64,000 bases of DNA from Heterobilharzia americana (GCA_944470555.2 OX104127.1:129767113-129831112), one strand, 5' to 3'. Positions 46,579-55,782 are shown, numbered from the stretch's first letter. Program-made: numbers and translations. The notes: generated from the sequence alone by a model not told the origin.

Positions 46579-46828
46579 TGTAGGGAACGACACGGACTGA
46601 GACGCGGGAAGGAGTGTTTATTATGACATTTTGTACAGTGCTGATGAAATATTGAACACTTTACATTAAAAAAGTCGTTTGCACAGTGTTTCATTTTCTT
46701 CATACGCCTGCATTGCATCTTGCATTCCTCTGGGCAAAATATTTACTTAATGCTAGTAATTGCCTATGACTTCTACCGAACTTTCAACATATATTACTTA
46801 TCCATTCTTATCAGTAGCACCCACTACA
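46579..46828 (-). repeat. 5' LTR of Gypsy-type element
   Basis: 250 bases from TGTAGTGGG (46828) to CCCTACA (46579), with inverted TGTAG/CTACA termini. It contains an AATAAA (near 46622) about 40 bases from the end, as expected for LTR polyadenylation. The gag frame runs straight out of it. Confidence 0.85.
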
Positions 46829-46829
46829 G

Positions 46830-47395
46830 CTTCACTTTGTGTTCTTCCATATCGGTTGATAAATGTTTATGGATATTCATTATGCTGCAAACACCTTTCA
46901 ACTATTCGCAACTCTTTCTCAATTTTACGAATGGAACATATCATTTTAACTCTGAGAAACAGGGTTTTAACTAATCTATGATTGTTTCTATCTTAACCAC
47001 CGACCCATATTCTGTTCCTTTTTTAACCAGTTGACAAGATACCACCGAAATAAAATGGATGCATTTTATCCTAACCTCTATGTTATTCTTGCTCTCCTCA
47101 AATTCATAAAAGGGGAATTCATGTGTGAAAGATGGCACATCCGGAATGCTTCCACTGTTCGCTACTTTTCAAACATTAACTCAAAACCTATTTACTACTA
47201 CAGTAATACACAAGCAGAAACATATGCACATACGTAGTGCTTGGGGTAGATAAATAATGGTAGAGAGAAATCATTTTTGATGAGATAGCTTGTGCATCTC
47301 CGTCGTTGGTAGGACCGAAGTGATTCGCCATTATTGGCTTGTGGGCTGACGTGCAGATATCTCGATGTTGCCTGTAGTTTTCATATTTGATATTA
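46830..47395. other. non-coding, nothing recognised
   Basis: The short frames at 46720-47237 have no recognised domain. Confidence 0.35.
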
Positions 47396-47399
47396 TTGA

Positions 47400-47590
47400 T
47401 GGATAGTAGCCAAAGATAGAATCCATGACTAGGATTTAGACCTAGAAGAGACTCGTCAGCTGGATGTACCTGCCTCCCAGTAGGTGTTTTTGTTCACACT
47501 AAGACTCGAACCTAGCACCCATCCCTTCAAGCGTCAAAGCGTTATCTACCACACCACTGAATCACGGTAGCCATTCCTTGGAGCGGTTAG
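47400..47590 (-). repeat. SM-alpha-like repeat, head and ribozyme part
   Basis: Minus strand: head (gattcagtggtgtggtagat, an A-box-like region), B box aggttcgagtct at about 47508, spacer ctgggaggcaggtacatcca, then CTGACGAG (47472-47465) with later hammerhead parts decayed (TAAAT for GAAAC). Head-to-head with the next copy; the two heads nearly touch. Confidence 0.75.
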
Positions 47591-47715
47591 TTATGAGTTT
47601 GAATCTCAGTGGGAACCATATCACCCACTAGGAGGCAGGTATATCCAGCTGACGAGTCCCAACTAGGACGAAACGAGCGTCCTGGATTTCACTGCTATCC
47701 ACTGCCCATAAATAA
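47575..47715 (+). repeat. SM-alpha repeat, short copy with intact ribozyme
   Basis: A short head (ggagcggttagttatgagtt, B-box-like gagtttgaatctc) leads to spacer cactaggaggcaggtatatc, an intact hammerhead, and tttcactgctatccactgcc. The tail is absent. Confidence 0.8.
47641..47687 (+). ncRNA. hammerhead ribozyme, intact
   Basis: All parts pair. Stem I ATCCAG (47643-47648) with CTGGAT (47682-47687). Core CTGACGA (47649-47655). Stem II GTCC (47656-47659) with GGAC (47666-47669). GAAA (47670-47673). A two-pair stem III (AC/GT) with loop GAGC. Cleavage after GTC (47679-47681). Such a short stem III is typical of schistosome hammerheads, which may work better as dimers. Expected to self-cleave if transcribed. 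Confidence 0.88.
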
Positions 47716-47719
47716 TATA

Positions 47720-48708
47720 AAAAAATCGTTTTTATCCCATGATGGCTATATTTAAGCATGTAATATTAATTTTTTCTTTCTTTCAATTCACATAAGTAAT
47801 CACTAAAGATTTCAATTGGTTTGTTCCACTTTTATTGTTGAGTAGGCTGAAAAATGTGACTGAGGAAGGTGTACTTTGGGTAAATATGAAAGCCTGCAGA
47901 GATGTGCATATATATATATATATATATTATATATTAAGGTGGTAAATTACCCATGACCAAGTAAGTGCTAATGCTCCACTCTAAGTGGCTTTGCGTGACA
48001 CAACTTGTCATCGTTATTGCATCTTATGGCTGTTGTAATCACGCTAAAATGGATGTAATTATTGGTAATTACCGGAAAGTGTCTACTTTGTTCATTTTTC
48101 TGTGGATAATTTTACAGATGACTAAATAAGTATGTGTATATCGACAGTTCAATTCATAACTACCTTGAGACGAAATCTTTATAGACTTCGTTGAAGAGCA
48201 GAATTACTTTAAAAGTTGTTTGGCAATACCGTCGCTTTCCAGAAAGAAGACAAACAACTTGAATAGGTCCACAGAAGTCTAGTTTTCCAGAAGATTTGAC
48301 AGAGACAGAAAAAAGCCAGAAGCTCAGCGATTTACTAATTGCAGTACCCTCGTGTACTGATGTCTAGTGCGGGAGATGGAAAATGAAATTACCACAAATA
48401 TCAGCGCCCAAAGTCTTTTTCTAACTCATTCTCCTCCTTATCAACAATACTCAGTGCTAAGGTTGACTTCTGTTTCGCATTTATTCCTTGTATGATGGTC
48501 CTTAGTTGGATGAACATGTTTTTCTGTGGTGTATGCCAAATCCATTAAATCTGGAGGGAATATTTAGGATCAAAAATATGCAACTTTATTTACGTTTACT
48601 GGTGCTGAAACACTTGTTGAGGGAATAATTCAGATATTTACAAATCTGTTAACCATATACACGATTTATCCCAAAATATCTATCATGTTAAGTGTTCATT
48701 TGGGAAAT
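47720..48708. other. non-coding with a short (AT)n run
   Basis: (AT)n at 47908-47928. No repeat family or exon otherwise recognised. Confidence 0.4.
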
Positions 48709-48710
48709 GA

Positions 48711-49085
48711 GTCTGCCAAACCACGGTTATTTCAGATAGTCAAAATGATAATCAGTATGATTCTCCCCCTCTTTAATTCAAGTAGATTCGCAATGGGATG
48801 TGAAGTCCTGACTGAGCAGGGTGTCAGTATGATCAATCGTTAGTAATGCGTCATGAACTCATATGGTAATTGGGCGAAACCCTTGTTAGTTGAAATGAAA
48901 TAAAAACCTGGCAAGCAATCGGGTCTCGTAACTCAGTTAGTAGAGCACTGGGCCAGAAACCTGGTGATCCGAATCGTGCAGCTGCCAAAATTTTCATTTC
49001 AACTTCAGTCACCATCCACTATCAGTAATGCCGATCTGCCAAACCCCAGCTATCTCGAATAGTCAGAATGATGAAATAATTGATT
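48711..49085 (+). repeat. tRNA-like repeat (family 4), period about 323 bp
   Basis: The block tctgccaaaccacggttatt near 48711 recurs as tctgccaaaccccagctatc near 49034, one unit apart. Inside is tcgtaactcagttagtagag (A-box-like, 48936-48955) and gatccgaatcgtgc (B-box-like, about 48965), resembling a tRNA but without an acceptor stem that pairs. An inverted copy lies at 54855-55080. I see no hammerhead core in it. Confidence 0.55.
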
Positions 49086-49089
49086 ACCA

Positions 49090-49398
49090 TCCAAATTACA
49101 GTTCGTTGAGATGGAAAAGGGAAACATCTTTTGTCAAAGTTTAGTCTTAAGCTTTTAAATACAGTTGAAGTTGTGTAGCCAGTTACTATCTGCAGAGACA
49201 TCTGGATATTTCTTAGGAAATAATGTCTTCATATATTATTGTTGATTTTTATTTTGTTCATGGCACAAATGATGACTTGTTTAGAAATTCTCATAGCTGC
49301 AAGGTCATCTGTAAGTAGCTAAATGTATCTTGCCTCAGCTGGACAACTAACTCTGATGTCATACATTTGCTTCCGCTAACAAATTTGAATAATACAAG
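49090..49398. other. non-coding, nothing recognised
   Basis: No structure noted. Confidence 0.35.
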
Positions 49399-49399
49399 A

Positions 49400-50465
49400 A
49401 CAATGACATTTGTAGAATAAAGTGATCTCATTTTATTTCACGGCTTGTCATCAACTCCAAACAGTCTACAATTCAAATGAAGTATTGGCAGTAATGATAA
49501 TGGCATTGTCATTATTATTATTATTACTATTTTTCCCTTGGGTTCCTAGTGGAACAGAGGGCATCAGTAGCACGTCTCCATTACACTCTGTTCTCTGCAG
49601 TCTATTGAACCTGGTGCCACCACTGCACACAAGCTTTTATTTCTTCCTCACACAATCTCCTCCATGTCACCCTCGCCTCAGCCGCCCAACTCCTCGTTTC
49701 CCACTTCGATTCCACTCGACCGCCCCGGCCTGGCCTGGACTGGCCTGGAGCGTGATGTCCCCAGTCAGCCTTCTCAGTGTATGCCCAATCCATCTCCAAT
49801 TTCTTCCACTGCATATTTGTTGGGTGATAAGTTGGTTCTTGTTTGGTTCATTCCCACAGTTCCTTGTTGCTTATTCTTATTATTCTGGCCATCTGATCTT
49901 TAGTGTCAGTATCAAGTGAGTGTAGGTGGAAGCTGTTGTTTAATATCTGCAGTTTGTTGGGAGTGCTTTCCATGACGAGCCAAGTTCCTGAACCATATAG
50001 CAGCACTGACTTCGCATTGGTGTTCAAAATCCGGATCTTCTTCTTCGTTATGCTGAGTGCAATAGATCTCCACACTGACTTCAGATTAATGCAGGAAGGC
50101 ATATCTTGCTTTCCTGATCCTGGTTTTGACATCCTCTTCCGGCATAACATACTTTAAATATACAGAAATAAACGAAGATTTTCAATCCAGGATTGACAAT
50201 CAGATAATGGGTCGAGGCAACATGGGATCAATAATGATAAATCTTCATCAAAATCAGTTGCACTTTATATCTGATGAGACAGAAAATTCTGGAGATGTGG
50301 AAAGGTGGGAGACAAGAAGCAAACGAAGTCGTTAAAGAGCCAGCAGATTGCATAATTACATGAGAAACTGTAAAATCGTTGGGTGATTAACAGTTAGTTA
50401 GTAATTAATGAAGAGATGGTGGAATTACAAAAGGAAAACTACACACATATATATGCGAAAAATTA
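49400..50465 (-). repeat. repeat X carrying the same nested RTE as at 5 kb
   Basis: Inverted counterpart of 4790-5830, matching on both flanks and across the insertion junctions (ggcat at 49502-49506 and 50141-50145, the complement of atgcc). The two copies therefore descend from one X unit that already contained the RTE. Confidence 0.78.
49507..50140 (-). mobile_element. 5'-truncated RTE-clade retrotransposon tail
   Basis: Near-identical to 5109-5719 in reverse, with the same start, the same ggccaggcc-type region (slightly shorter) and an ATAATAATAATAAT-type tail (longer than in the 5 kb copy). Frames are broken the same way. Confidence 0.88.
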
Positions 50466-50472
50466 TACACGG

Positions 50473-50935
50473 TTACCAAGGTGAAGAAAGACTAATTATA
50501 GTCTCTTTCTGAGTACATAGGTCGGGTTGAAAATGTTTGATAGCGAGAGATTTCGTAAACCATAATAAACAAGGCGTTCTTCGTTTGTTGATTATCTTGA
50601 AGGATTGAGAAACATCTGTTTGATGTCCTGTTTCTATCAGGTGCCTGGCGATAGCGCTTTTAAAGACCTAGCAACCTTTTAGACAAAAATTTCTCGGAAT
50701 ATGCTCATAAAACCGATTAGACACCCTTCTTCCGGTCCGTCCTATGCACTTGCTTTCACAAGCACAGGTGAATTGATACACACAGTTGGAGGTGACGTGA
50801 GATTGGTACTTGCCTGCTTTCGACTGAGTTATCGAGTATACTGCATTGTAAACTGAGGTCAGTTTGGCAGAAGGAAAGCTGCTTCTCAGTGCAGCTTTTA
50901 TTCTTCTGTCTATTCTTTCAGATGTCTCATCACTT
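50473..50935 (-). pseudogene. Penelope-like element GIY-YIG endonuclease
   Basis: Minus strand from about 50935: R-I-K-A-A-L-R-S-S-F-P-S-A-K-L, then N-C-V-Y-Q-F-T-C-A-C (GIY-equivalent strand), C-I-G-R-T-G-R-R-V (YIG strand with Tyr replaced by Cys), F-Y-E-H-I-P, a stop, then A-I-A-R-H-L-I-E-T-G-H and, near the end, S-L-S-S-P-W-stop (TAA at 50475-50473), a typical PLE C-terminus. The RT part is missing. It is flanked by X on both sides in opposite orientation. Confidence 0.82.
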
Positions 50936-51235
50936 TGGAATGCTCATTCAGCTCCAGAACTTTCTGTCTTATCAGGTATAAATTGCAACTGATTTTGACT
51001 AGGATTTGTGATTATTTATCCCAAGTTTCCTTGACTCATTATCTGATTGTTAATCCTGGATTAAAAATCCTTTTTTATTTCTGCATATTTAAAGTATGTT
51101 ATGCCATTATCATTACTGCCAGTACTTCATTTGAATTGTAGACTGTTTGGAGTTGATGACAAGCCGTGAAATAAAATGAGCTCACTTTATTCTGCAAATG
51201 TCTTTGTTCTTGCATTATTCAAACTAACTTTAAGT
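50936..51235 (+). repeat. repeat X without the RTE (empty site)
   Basis: Matches the left flank of 4790-5108 up to …taaagtatgttatgcc and continues directly with attatcattactgccagtac, the sequence that follows the RTE in the other copies. It is the pre-insertion form. Confidence 0.8.
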
Positions 51236-51239
51236 TGAA

Positions 51240-52300
51240 GTTTTAAGTCAAATCTTCTGCCTTCTCTTCTAGTATGAGACTTCATGGTCTCGGGTCAATG
51301 TAATCCAGAAAGTCCTTAAACCCACCTTGAATTCGTTAACCTCCTGTGTTTTCATGTTTACTTGTCACTCGTTTACACAGTAGGTAGACCAAGAAATGTT
51401 ATGAGTGATATCCGTTCAGGTTGATGGGATACTATGAATTCGACATTAGTATATTTGTTGAATGTTTCATATTATGATGAACTGTTTAGCAGATTTAGTC
51501 CTTAAATGCAGCACCTGTTTTAATGGTAGCACCCACCACTTACGATAAAAAGGTTTGAAGAATACAGATTGAAAATTAAGTGCTAACTATTTTTTCAACT
51601 GAGGACAAGTACCTTGAATGTATTTGTTCAAAAACTGTTCTGCTACATACTTCAGAAGTATTTTAGTGTATGTGACATGATTCTTTTGCATAGATTTCAC
51701 TCACAGCGAACAATTTACAAATAAGTGGGTCGAAACTTACTACTCAAATGTACAGTAGTATCTCTCGATTCCCCCTTATGATAATTATATTTTAACACTG
51801 AAAATATCACAGTTATATACAATTCTCTCTATTTAATGCTAATGGGCACGATACTAATATTTTACTAATCTAAACTGATGGCTAATTCCTATTTTGCTAT
51901 CAAAATGGCCGTTACACCTATCTTCAGCAGGTGCTAGAATTCTTTTCCTCGGGGGAACAATTTCAGTTATTAAAATGGAGAACTTGTCGACAATTTTTCT
52001 TAGTGAAATGCCATTGGGGAAAGATTAGTACAGAGAACGTTGTATGACATTTACTTGTAAAGAATTTCAGACAGAAGGGAGATAACTGTTAGTGTCGCAT
52101 CCTAAGTTCCAACTTCCCTGAAATAGATTTCGGTTTGTAATTACTAGTCAACAACAATTACTCTCGGGCTTTGATCTTATAAAATCTACTCAACGTTCAC
52201 AATATACATGATAAGCAAAGTACCGTAATATCTTTTCAAGTTGATACTTCAAGACGAAATACTCGACCTCTAAATAAAGCTTTGAACGGATTTATTGCAG
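51240..52300. other. non-coding, nothing recognised
   Basis: No repeat family recognised. A good acceptor ends this stretch at 52300. Confidence 0.35.
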
Positions 52301-52355
52301 ACTTCACGACTCAAAGTTTCACTATGGGCCGAGATCTACCTACAGATCATAAAAA
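52301..52355 (+). CDS. candidate 55-base internal exon, unknown gene
   Basis: Acceptor gaacggatttattgcag and donor AAA/GTAAGA. Two frames are open: T-S-R-L-K-V-S-L-W-A-E-I-Y and F-T-T-Q-S-F-T-M-G-R-D-L-P-T-D-H-K. No family recognised and the frame is undecided. Confidence 0.3.
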
Positions 52356-52684
52356 GTAAGATTAGGCAGAGGTACCCTATTAATAAAGCGTACCTGGGTA
52401 TGACAATAACCATCGGCATATATGTTGGTTTCAGTCTGAAATTTAACACAGTAAAGGGTTTCCTCTGTTCGCCCGAATGTCCACCCTGCTACCGAATACA
52501 TTTATTCTTTTTCATCCAAAGAATAAATGCCTTCATTATTTGTTCCACATAGACAGCCGTGAAGCCTGTGATTCTAGGAGAAATGTCTTAGTTATCTAGC
52601 ACAGTTTTAATTCTACTCATGTTCTATATACAGATTAGTATATAGCATTACCTTGTGGCTAAGTGAAGATTTTTAGTTTTCACT

Positions 52685-53185
52685 TATTTAATCACAGGAA
52701 AAGTAGTCAAAATAAAAGTAGAAGTAATAATTAAGGAAAGCAAGATATTTATCATGTACTGCCATCAGCTGGAGAGCCATTGAAAATCTGGTAGCACTGG
52801 AGGGCTATTTCTTCCTGGTATGGAACTTCTCAGTAGTGCGCAAAAACGATCCCACCCCGCCAGCGATCGAATCCAGGTTCTTCGGATTTCGCTGAGAGCA
52901 CGTTGATCATTGAGCGAATGAGTAGGAATCTTGTCATGAGGACAAAACAGTTCTCTAGTGCTTCGTGATTTTCAATGGTTCTCCAGCTGATATAAGCCCA
53001 TGATGAATATTAACTTGAAATCAGTAAATGCCCACAGACCTTCAAATTGGAGAAAAAGATATTCACATATTCAAGAAAATAACATGTGGTCACAGCCGTG
53101 ATGGCAGTACATGATAAATATCTTACTTTCCCTAATTATTACTTCTACTTTTATTTTGACTACGTTTCCTGTGATTAAGCAGATA
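52685..53185. repeat. palindrome enclosing a family 3 element
   Basis: About 80 bases at 52685-52765 (ending …atttatcatgtactgccatca) reappear inverted at 53100-53185. Between them is a family 3 inverted dimer (52748-53045: left arm with B-box complement gatcgaatccagg at 52865, right arm mostly end sequence ttctccagctgatataagcc). The whole could fold into a long hairpin. The minus-strand frame at 53071-53268 passes through the right arm; whether it was ever coding is unclear. Confidence 0.6.
52794..52839 (-). ncRNA. degenerate hammerhead-like motif (family 3)
   Basis: Minus strand: CTGAGAA core (one change), stem II TTCC/GGAA, GAAAT, then CCCTC and CAGTGC. Stem I pairs except next to the core. 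Confidence 0.45.
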
Positions 53186-53489
53186 TCGGTTGTTCTCCAT
53201 ATCCTACCCAACCGTCTTCGTAATGAAGTCAAACCGACAGGTATTGGTTTCGTGAAATGATGAGACATTTTGATCTAACCTCCTTAAAACTTTTTTTTCG
53301 TAAATTACAATCATGCTCATAATTGGCTAATAGATTATATACTCTGTCGGTGCAATAATTTTATTCCTTCACTATGCCAAACAATCTGATTTAGTCATGA
53401 GGATGACTTCCTCAGCAGACAAATTTGTTTTTATCTTTAAGATTATTCCTCCAGTCATCTTGCTGGGATGCAAATTATATATTTCCAGA

Positions 53490-53865
53490 AACTCATTAAG
53501 GACCTAGGACTAGACAACATGACGTTGGTTAGCCCCCAGTGACCACTCAGTGTGCCTAGTCTAGTCATACAGGAGGTCAGTTTCGGTCCGAATAGGTCAG
53601 TGGTGACGACGCTGACTGCATCACTGGGTGACACGGGTTCGAATCTCAGAGGGGACATCAGTTTACTCGAGGTTGCAAATACGCCTTGCTGACGAGTGTT
53701 GGAAAACACGGAATCTACATCTGAGGCTTCCTGTCGATTACCTCCATACAACTAACACCCATCAAAGTGCATCGCGATGTTGAGTCGTTTAGTCTTCTGG
53801 CCACATTGCAAAAATGATCGGTAGAATTCAATCAGCACTTAAGACTACACAAAATGAAGTTGGTA
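53490..53865 (+). repeat. tRNA-headed hammerhead-like repeat (family 2), more than one unit
   Basis: Aligned with 17319-17633. Order: unit start (cctaggactagacaacatga at 53503), tRNA-like part (ggtcagtggtgacgacgctg), B box gggttcgaatctc at 53636, hammerhead-like fold, tail (gattacctccatacaactaa), then the start of a second unit (cacttaagactacacaaaat at 53836). Period about 335 bp. Confidence 0.68.
53682..53728 (+). ncRNA. hammerhead-like fold (family 2), one core substitution
   Basis: Stem I gccttg (53683-53688) with tgaggc (53722-53727), six pairs including two wobbles. Core CTGACGA (53689-53695). Perfect five-pair stem II GTGTT/AACAC with loop GGAA. Then GGAA where GAAA is required (one A to G change). 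Triplet ATC (53719-53721). Only that core change argues against activity. Confidence 0.6.
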
Positions 53866-53869
53866 CTTC

Positions 53870-54850
53870 TTTTCATCTTCCAACACTTACAATCATCTTT
53901 CGAAATATTATATCATGAAATATCATGCTCAGAGATTACTAGTTAGATAAAAAGAATTCCATCAGTTCGATAACCACCAAAAGTTGCTAAATTCAACAAA
54001 TCTCTCCGTGTCTAAGTGCGAATTGATTATGGTTTTAATTGTCCAAGTTAACTTGTCATGCCAATTATTCAAGCAGAGGACAGAGAATTGTGAGGTAATA
54101 GATTATCTTTCACCAGTAAAACAACACACACCAGTGGTGATGAAGTTTCGCTTCAAGAAGTTTTAACTACTACAGTTTTGTATTTTGTGGCTGGTAGTAC
54201 TCTAAACTAGCTACAGTATATTCACTTGTAAGGTGAATTTTTGAGTAAGATGATATCAAGAATGAAATTTCGTAGTAATGAGCTATACTGACAAGCAAAC
54301 CCTATTTTGATGGAGAAGAATTCAAGAAAAGTGTTGAACGACTGTTTCAGTCCAAGTACAGAATTGGAGAAAAGGTTTTAACTCATTCACTAACCGACTC
54401 TTTTTTCCGAAAAACAAATATACAAAGGATTTCACAAGTGGAACATTTAACCAGTAAAACAACACTTCAAGACAAAATGTTGAACGTATTGTCTTTTATG
54501 CACTAATGAGCTCATACCCGATTGCTGTCCAAGTTGACAAAAGCTGCTTTTGGCAAGCAGTTGACATCGTCTTAGTGGGTGATGAATAAATAGCGACTAA
54601 TTTCCAAACCATTTCTTATATAAAGTAACTTCGAAATAAATGATTTGTGCTGACAGTCGCTTCACTTAGCATTAGCACCTTTTCTAAGGACGCGAAGAGT
54701 AAGAGAACAAACATTTTCAGTATATGAATCTAAGTAGATCAATAAACACTACATAACTGACTCAAGCTTTCCAGCTTAATCACTTTAAATTCTGGATTAA
54801 CGAGGGTGTTTACTAGCTGCCTTCCGAATATTCCACTAATCATACTGGGT
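53870..54850. other. non-coding, nothing recognised
   Basis: The short frame at 53984-54166 has no recognised domain. Confidence 0.35.
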
Positions 54851-54854
54851 GATG

Positions 54855-55080
54855 ATTGAAGATGAGGTGAAAATTCGAACCGCGATCGGATTCGAGGCAG
54901 CGACCACCGGGTACCCGGCCCGATGCTCTACCAACTGAGTTATGAAGTCCGACCGCTGACTAGATTTTTATTTCATTGCAGTCATCAAGGGTTTTGCCCG
55001 ACTACCATGTGAATTCATGGCTAGTTACTACCGCTTGATCGTATTTACACTGGCACTTCAGACACAATGCATTATAACCG
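54855..55080 (-). repeat. tRNA-like repeat (family 4)
   Basis: Minus strand counterpart of 48790-49010. Shared block (tggtagtcgggcaaaaccct), then cataactcagttggtagagc (A-box-like, 54949-54930) and the B box cggttcgaatttt (about 54885). A gccgggtacccggt hairpin takes the place of the anticodon arm. An ordinary tRNA cloverleaf does not close, so I read it as a tRNA-derived repeat. Confidence 0.55.
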
Positions 55081-55084
55081 GTAC

Positions 55085-55782
55085 TCGTCTATAAGCTTCT
55101 AGAAAATATTACACAGCAACGTACAAACGTCTTATGCCATTTTGAACTAATTAACTGTTGAATAAGCTAAGGAGATTAATCTTGGTTTGTTGTAAATATG
55201 TGGAGACGTAGTTTATGACATTCGGGCAAGAACTCAGAAAGTTCTGTCCAACACCAACCTGGTTTCCATTATTTCTTCTCCAAGTATGAATTAGTAAATG
55301 GGACAACAAAGCAAATAGGTATTACAATGAATAGCTCATTTAATGACCTACTTAGATATATTACCAGCTACCTACAATATTTTGCATATTGTAAACTAAA
55401 CCCAGGAGATAGATGTTATTTTAACTTTCGACATTGGGTTCAAGATGTTTACAAATTACCTCATATACTAAGTTTGTCCTAGAGAACAACACGGAAAAAT
55501 ATTGGTTCTCATTGTTATCGTGCCTCTTCTTCTTATGGCATCTACGACACTTTATGGTTAATCACCAACACTACACCATTGAGTCATGTCAGCTAACTGA
55601 ATAGTTTCAACCAGTGTAGGAGACAAAAGCTTGTCTTGAACGATCATCCTGTGACTGGTTGGTATACACTTCGTTGTCTGCATTGTCGATATCGGAATTC
55701 CTCATAAAATGATGAGTAACTTGGATTCACTTTCAAAGATCTATTTATTGTTAAGCATGCTTTCTAGTGAACTGTGATTCAT
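55085..55782. other. non-coding, nothing recognised
   Basis: No structure noted. If the next exon is the last of its gene, the 3' untranslated region lies at the right end of this stretch. Confidence 0.35.

Larger units (their letters stand above)
42514..46828 (-). mobile_element. Ty3/Gypsy LTR retrotransposon, inactive
   Basis: About 4.3 kb with LTR-gag-protease-RT-RNase H-integrase-LTR, the domain order of Ty3/Gypsy elements. LTR about 250 bp with TGTAG…CTACA termini. A primer-binding-site candidate (TGGTGTCACTGCC, about 46576-46564) directly follows the 5' LTR; the tRNA is not identified. Each gene is broken. It sits next to the (TA)n run and the 40-42 kb PLE. Confidence 0.93.

Noticed and set aside
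53071..53268. 65-residue minus-strand protein
   Set aside because: Half of it lies in the arm of the palindrome and is repeated at 52.7 kb with a damaged frame; no domain.
54855..54960. tRNA gene
   Set aside because: A and B boxes are present but the acceptor stem does not pair and the interval is too long; a repeated copy at 48.9 kb has the same faults.
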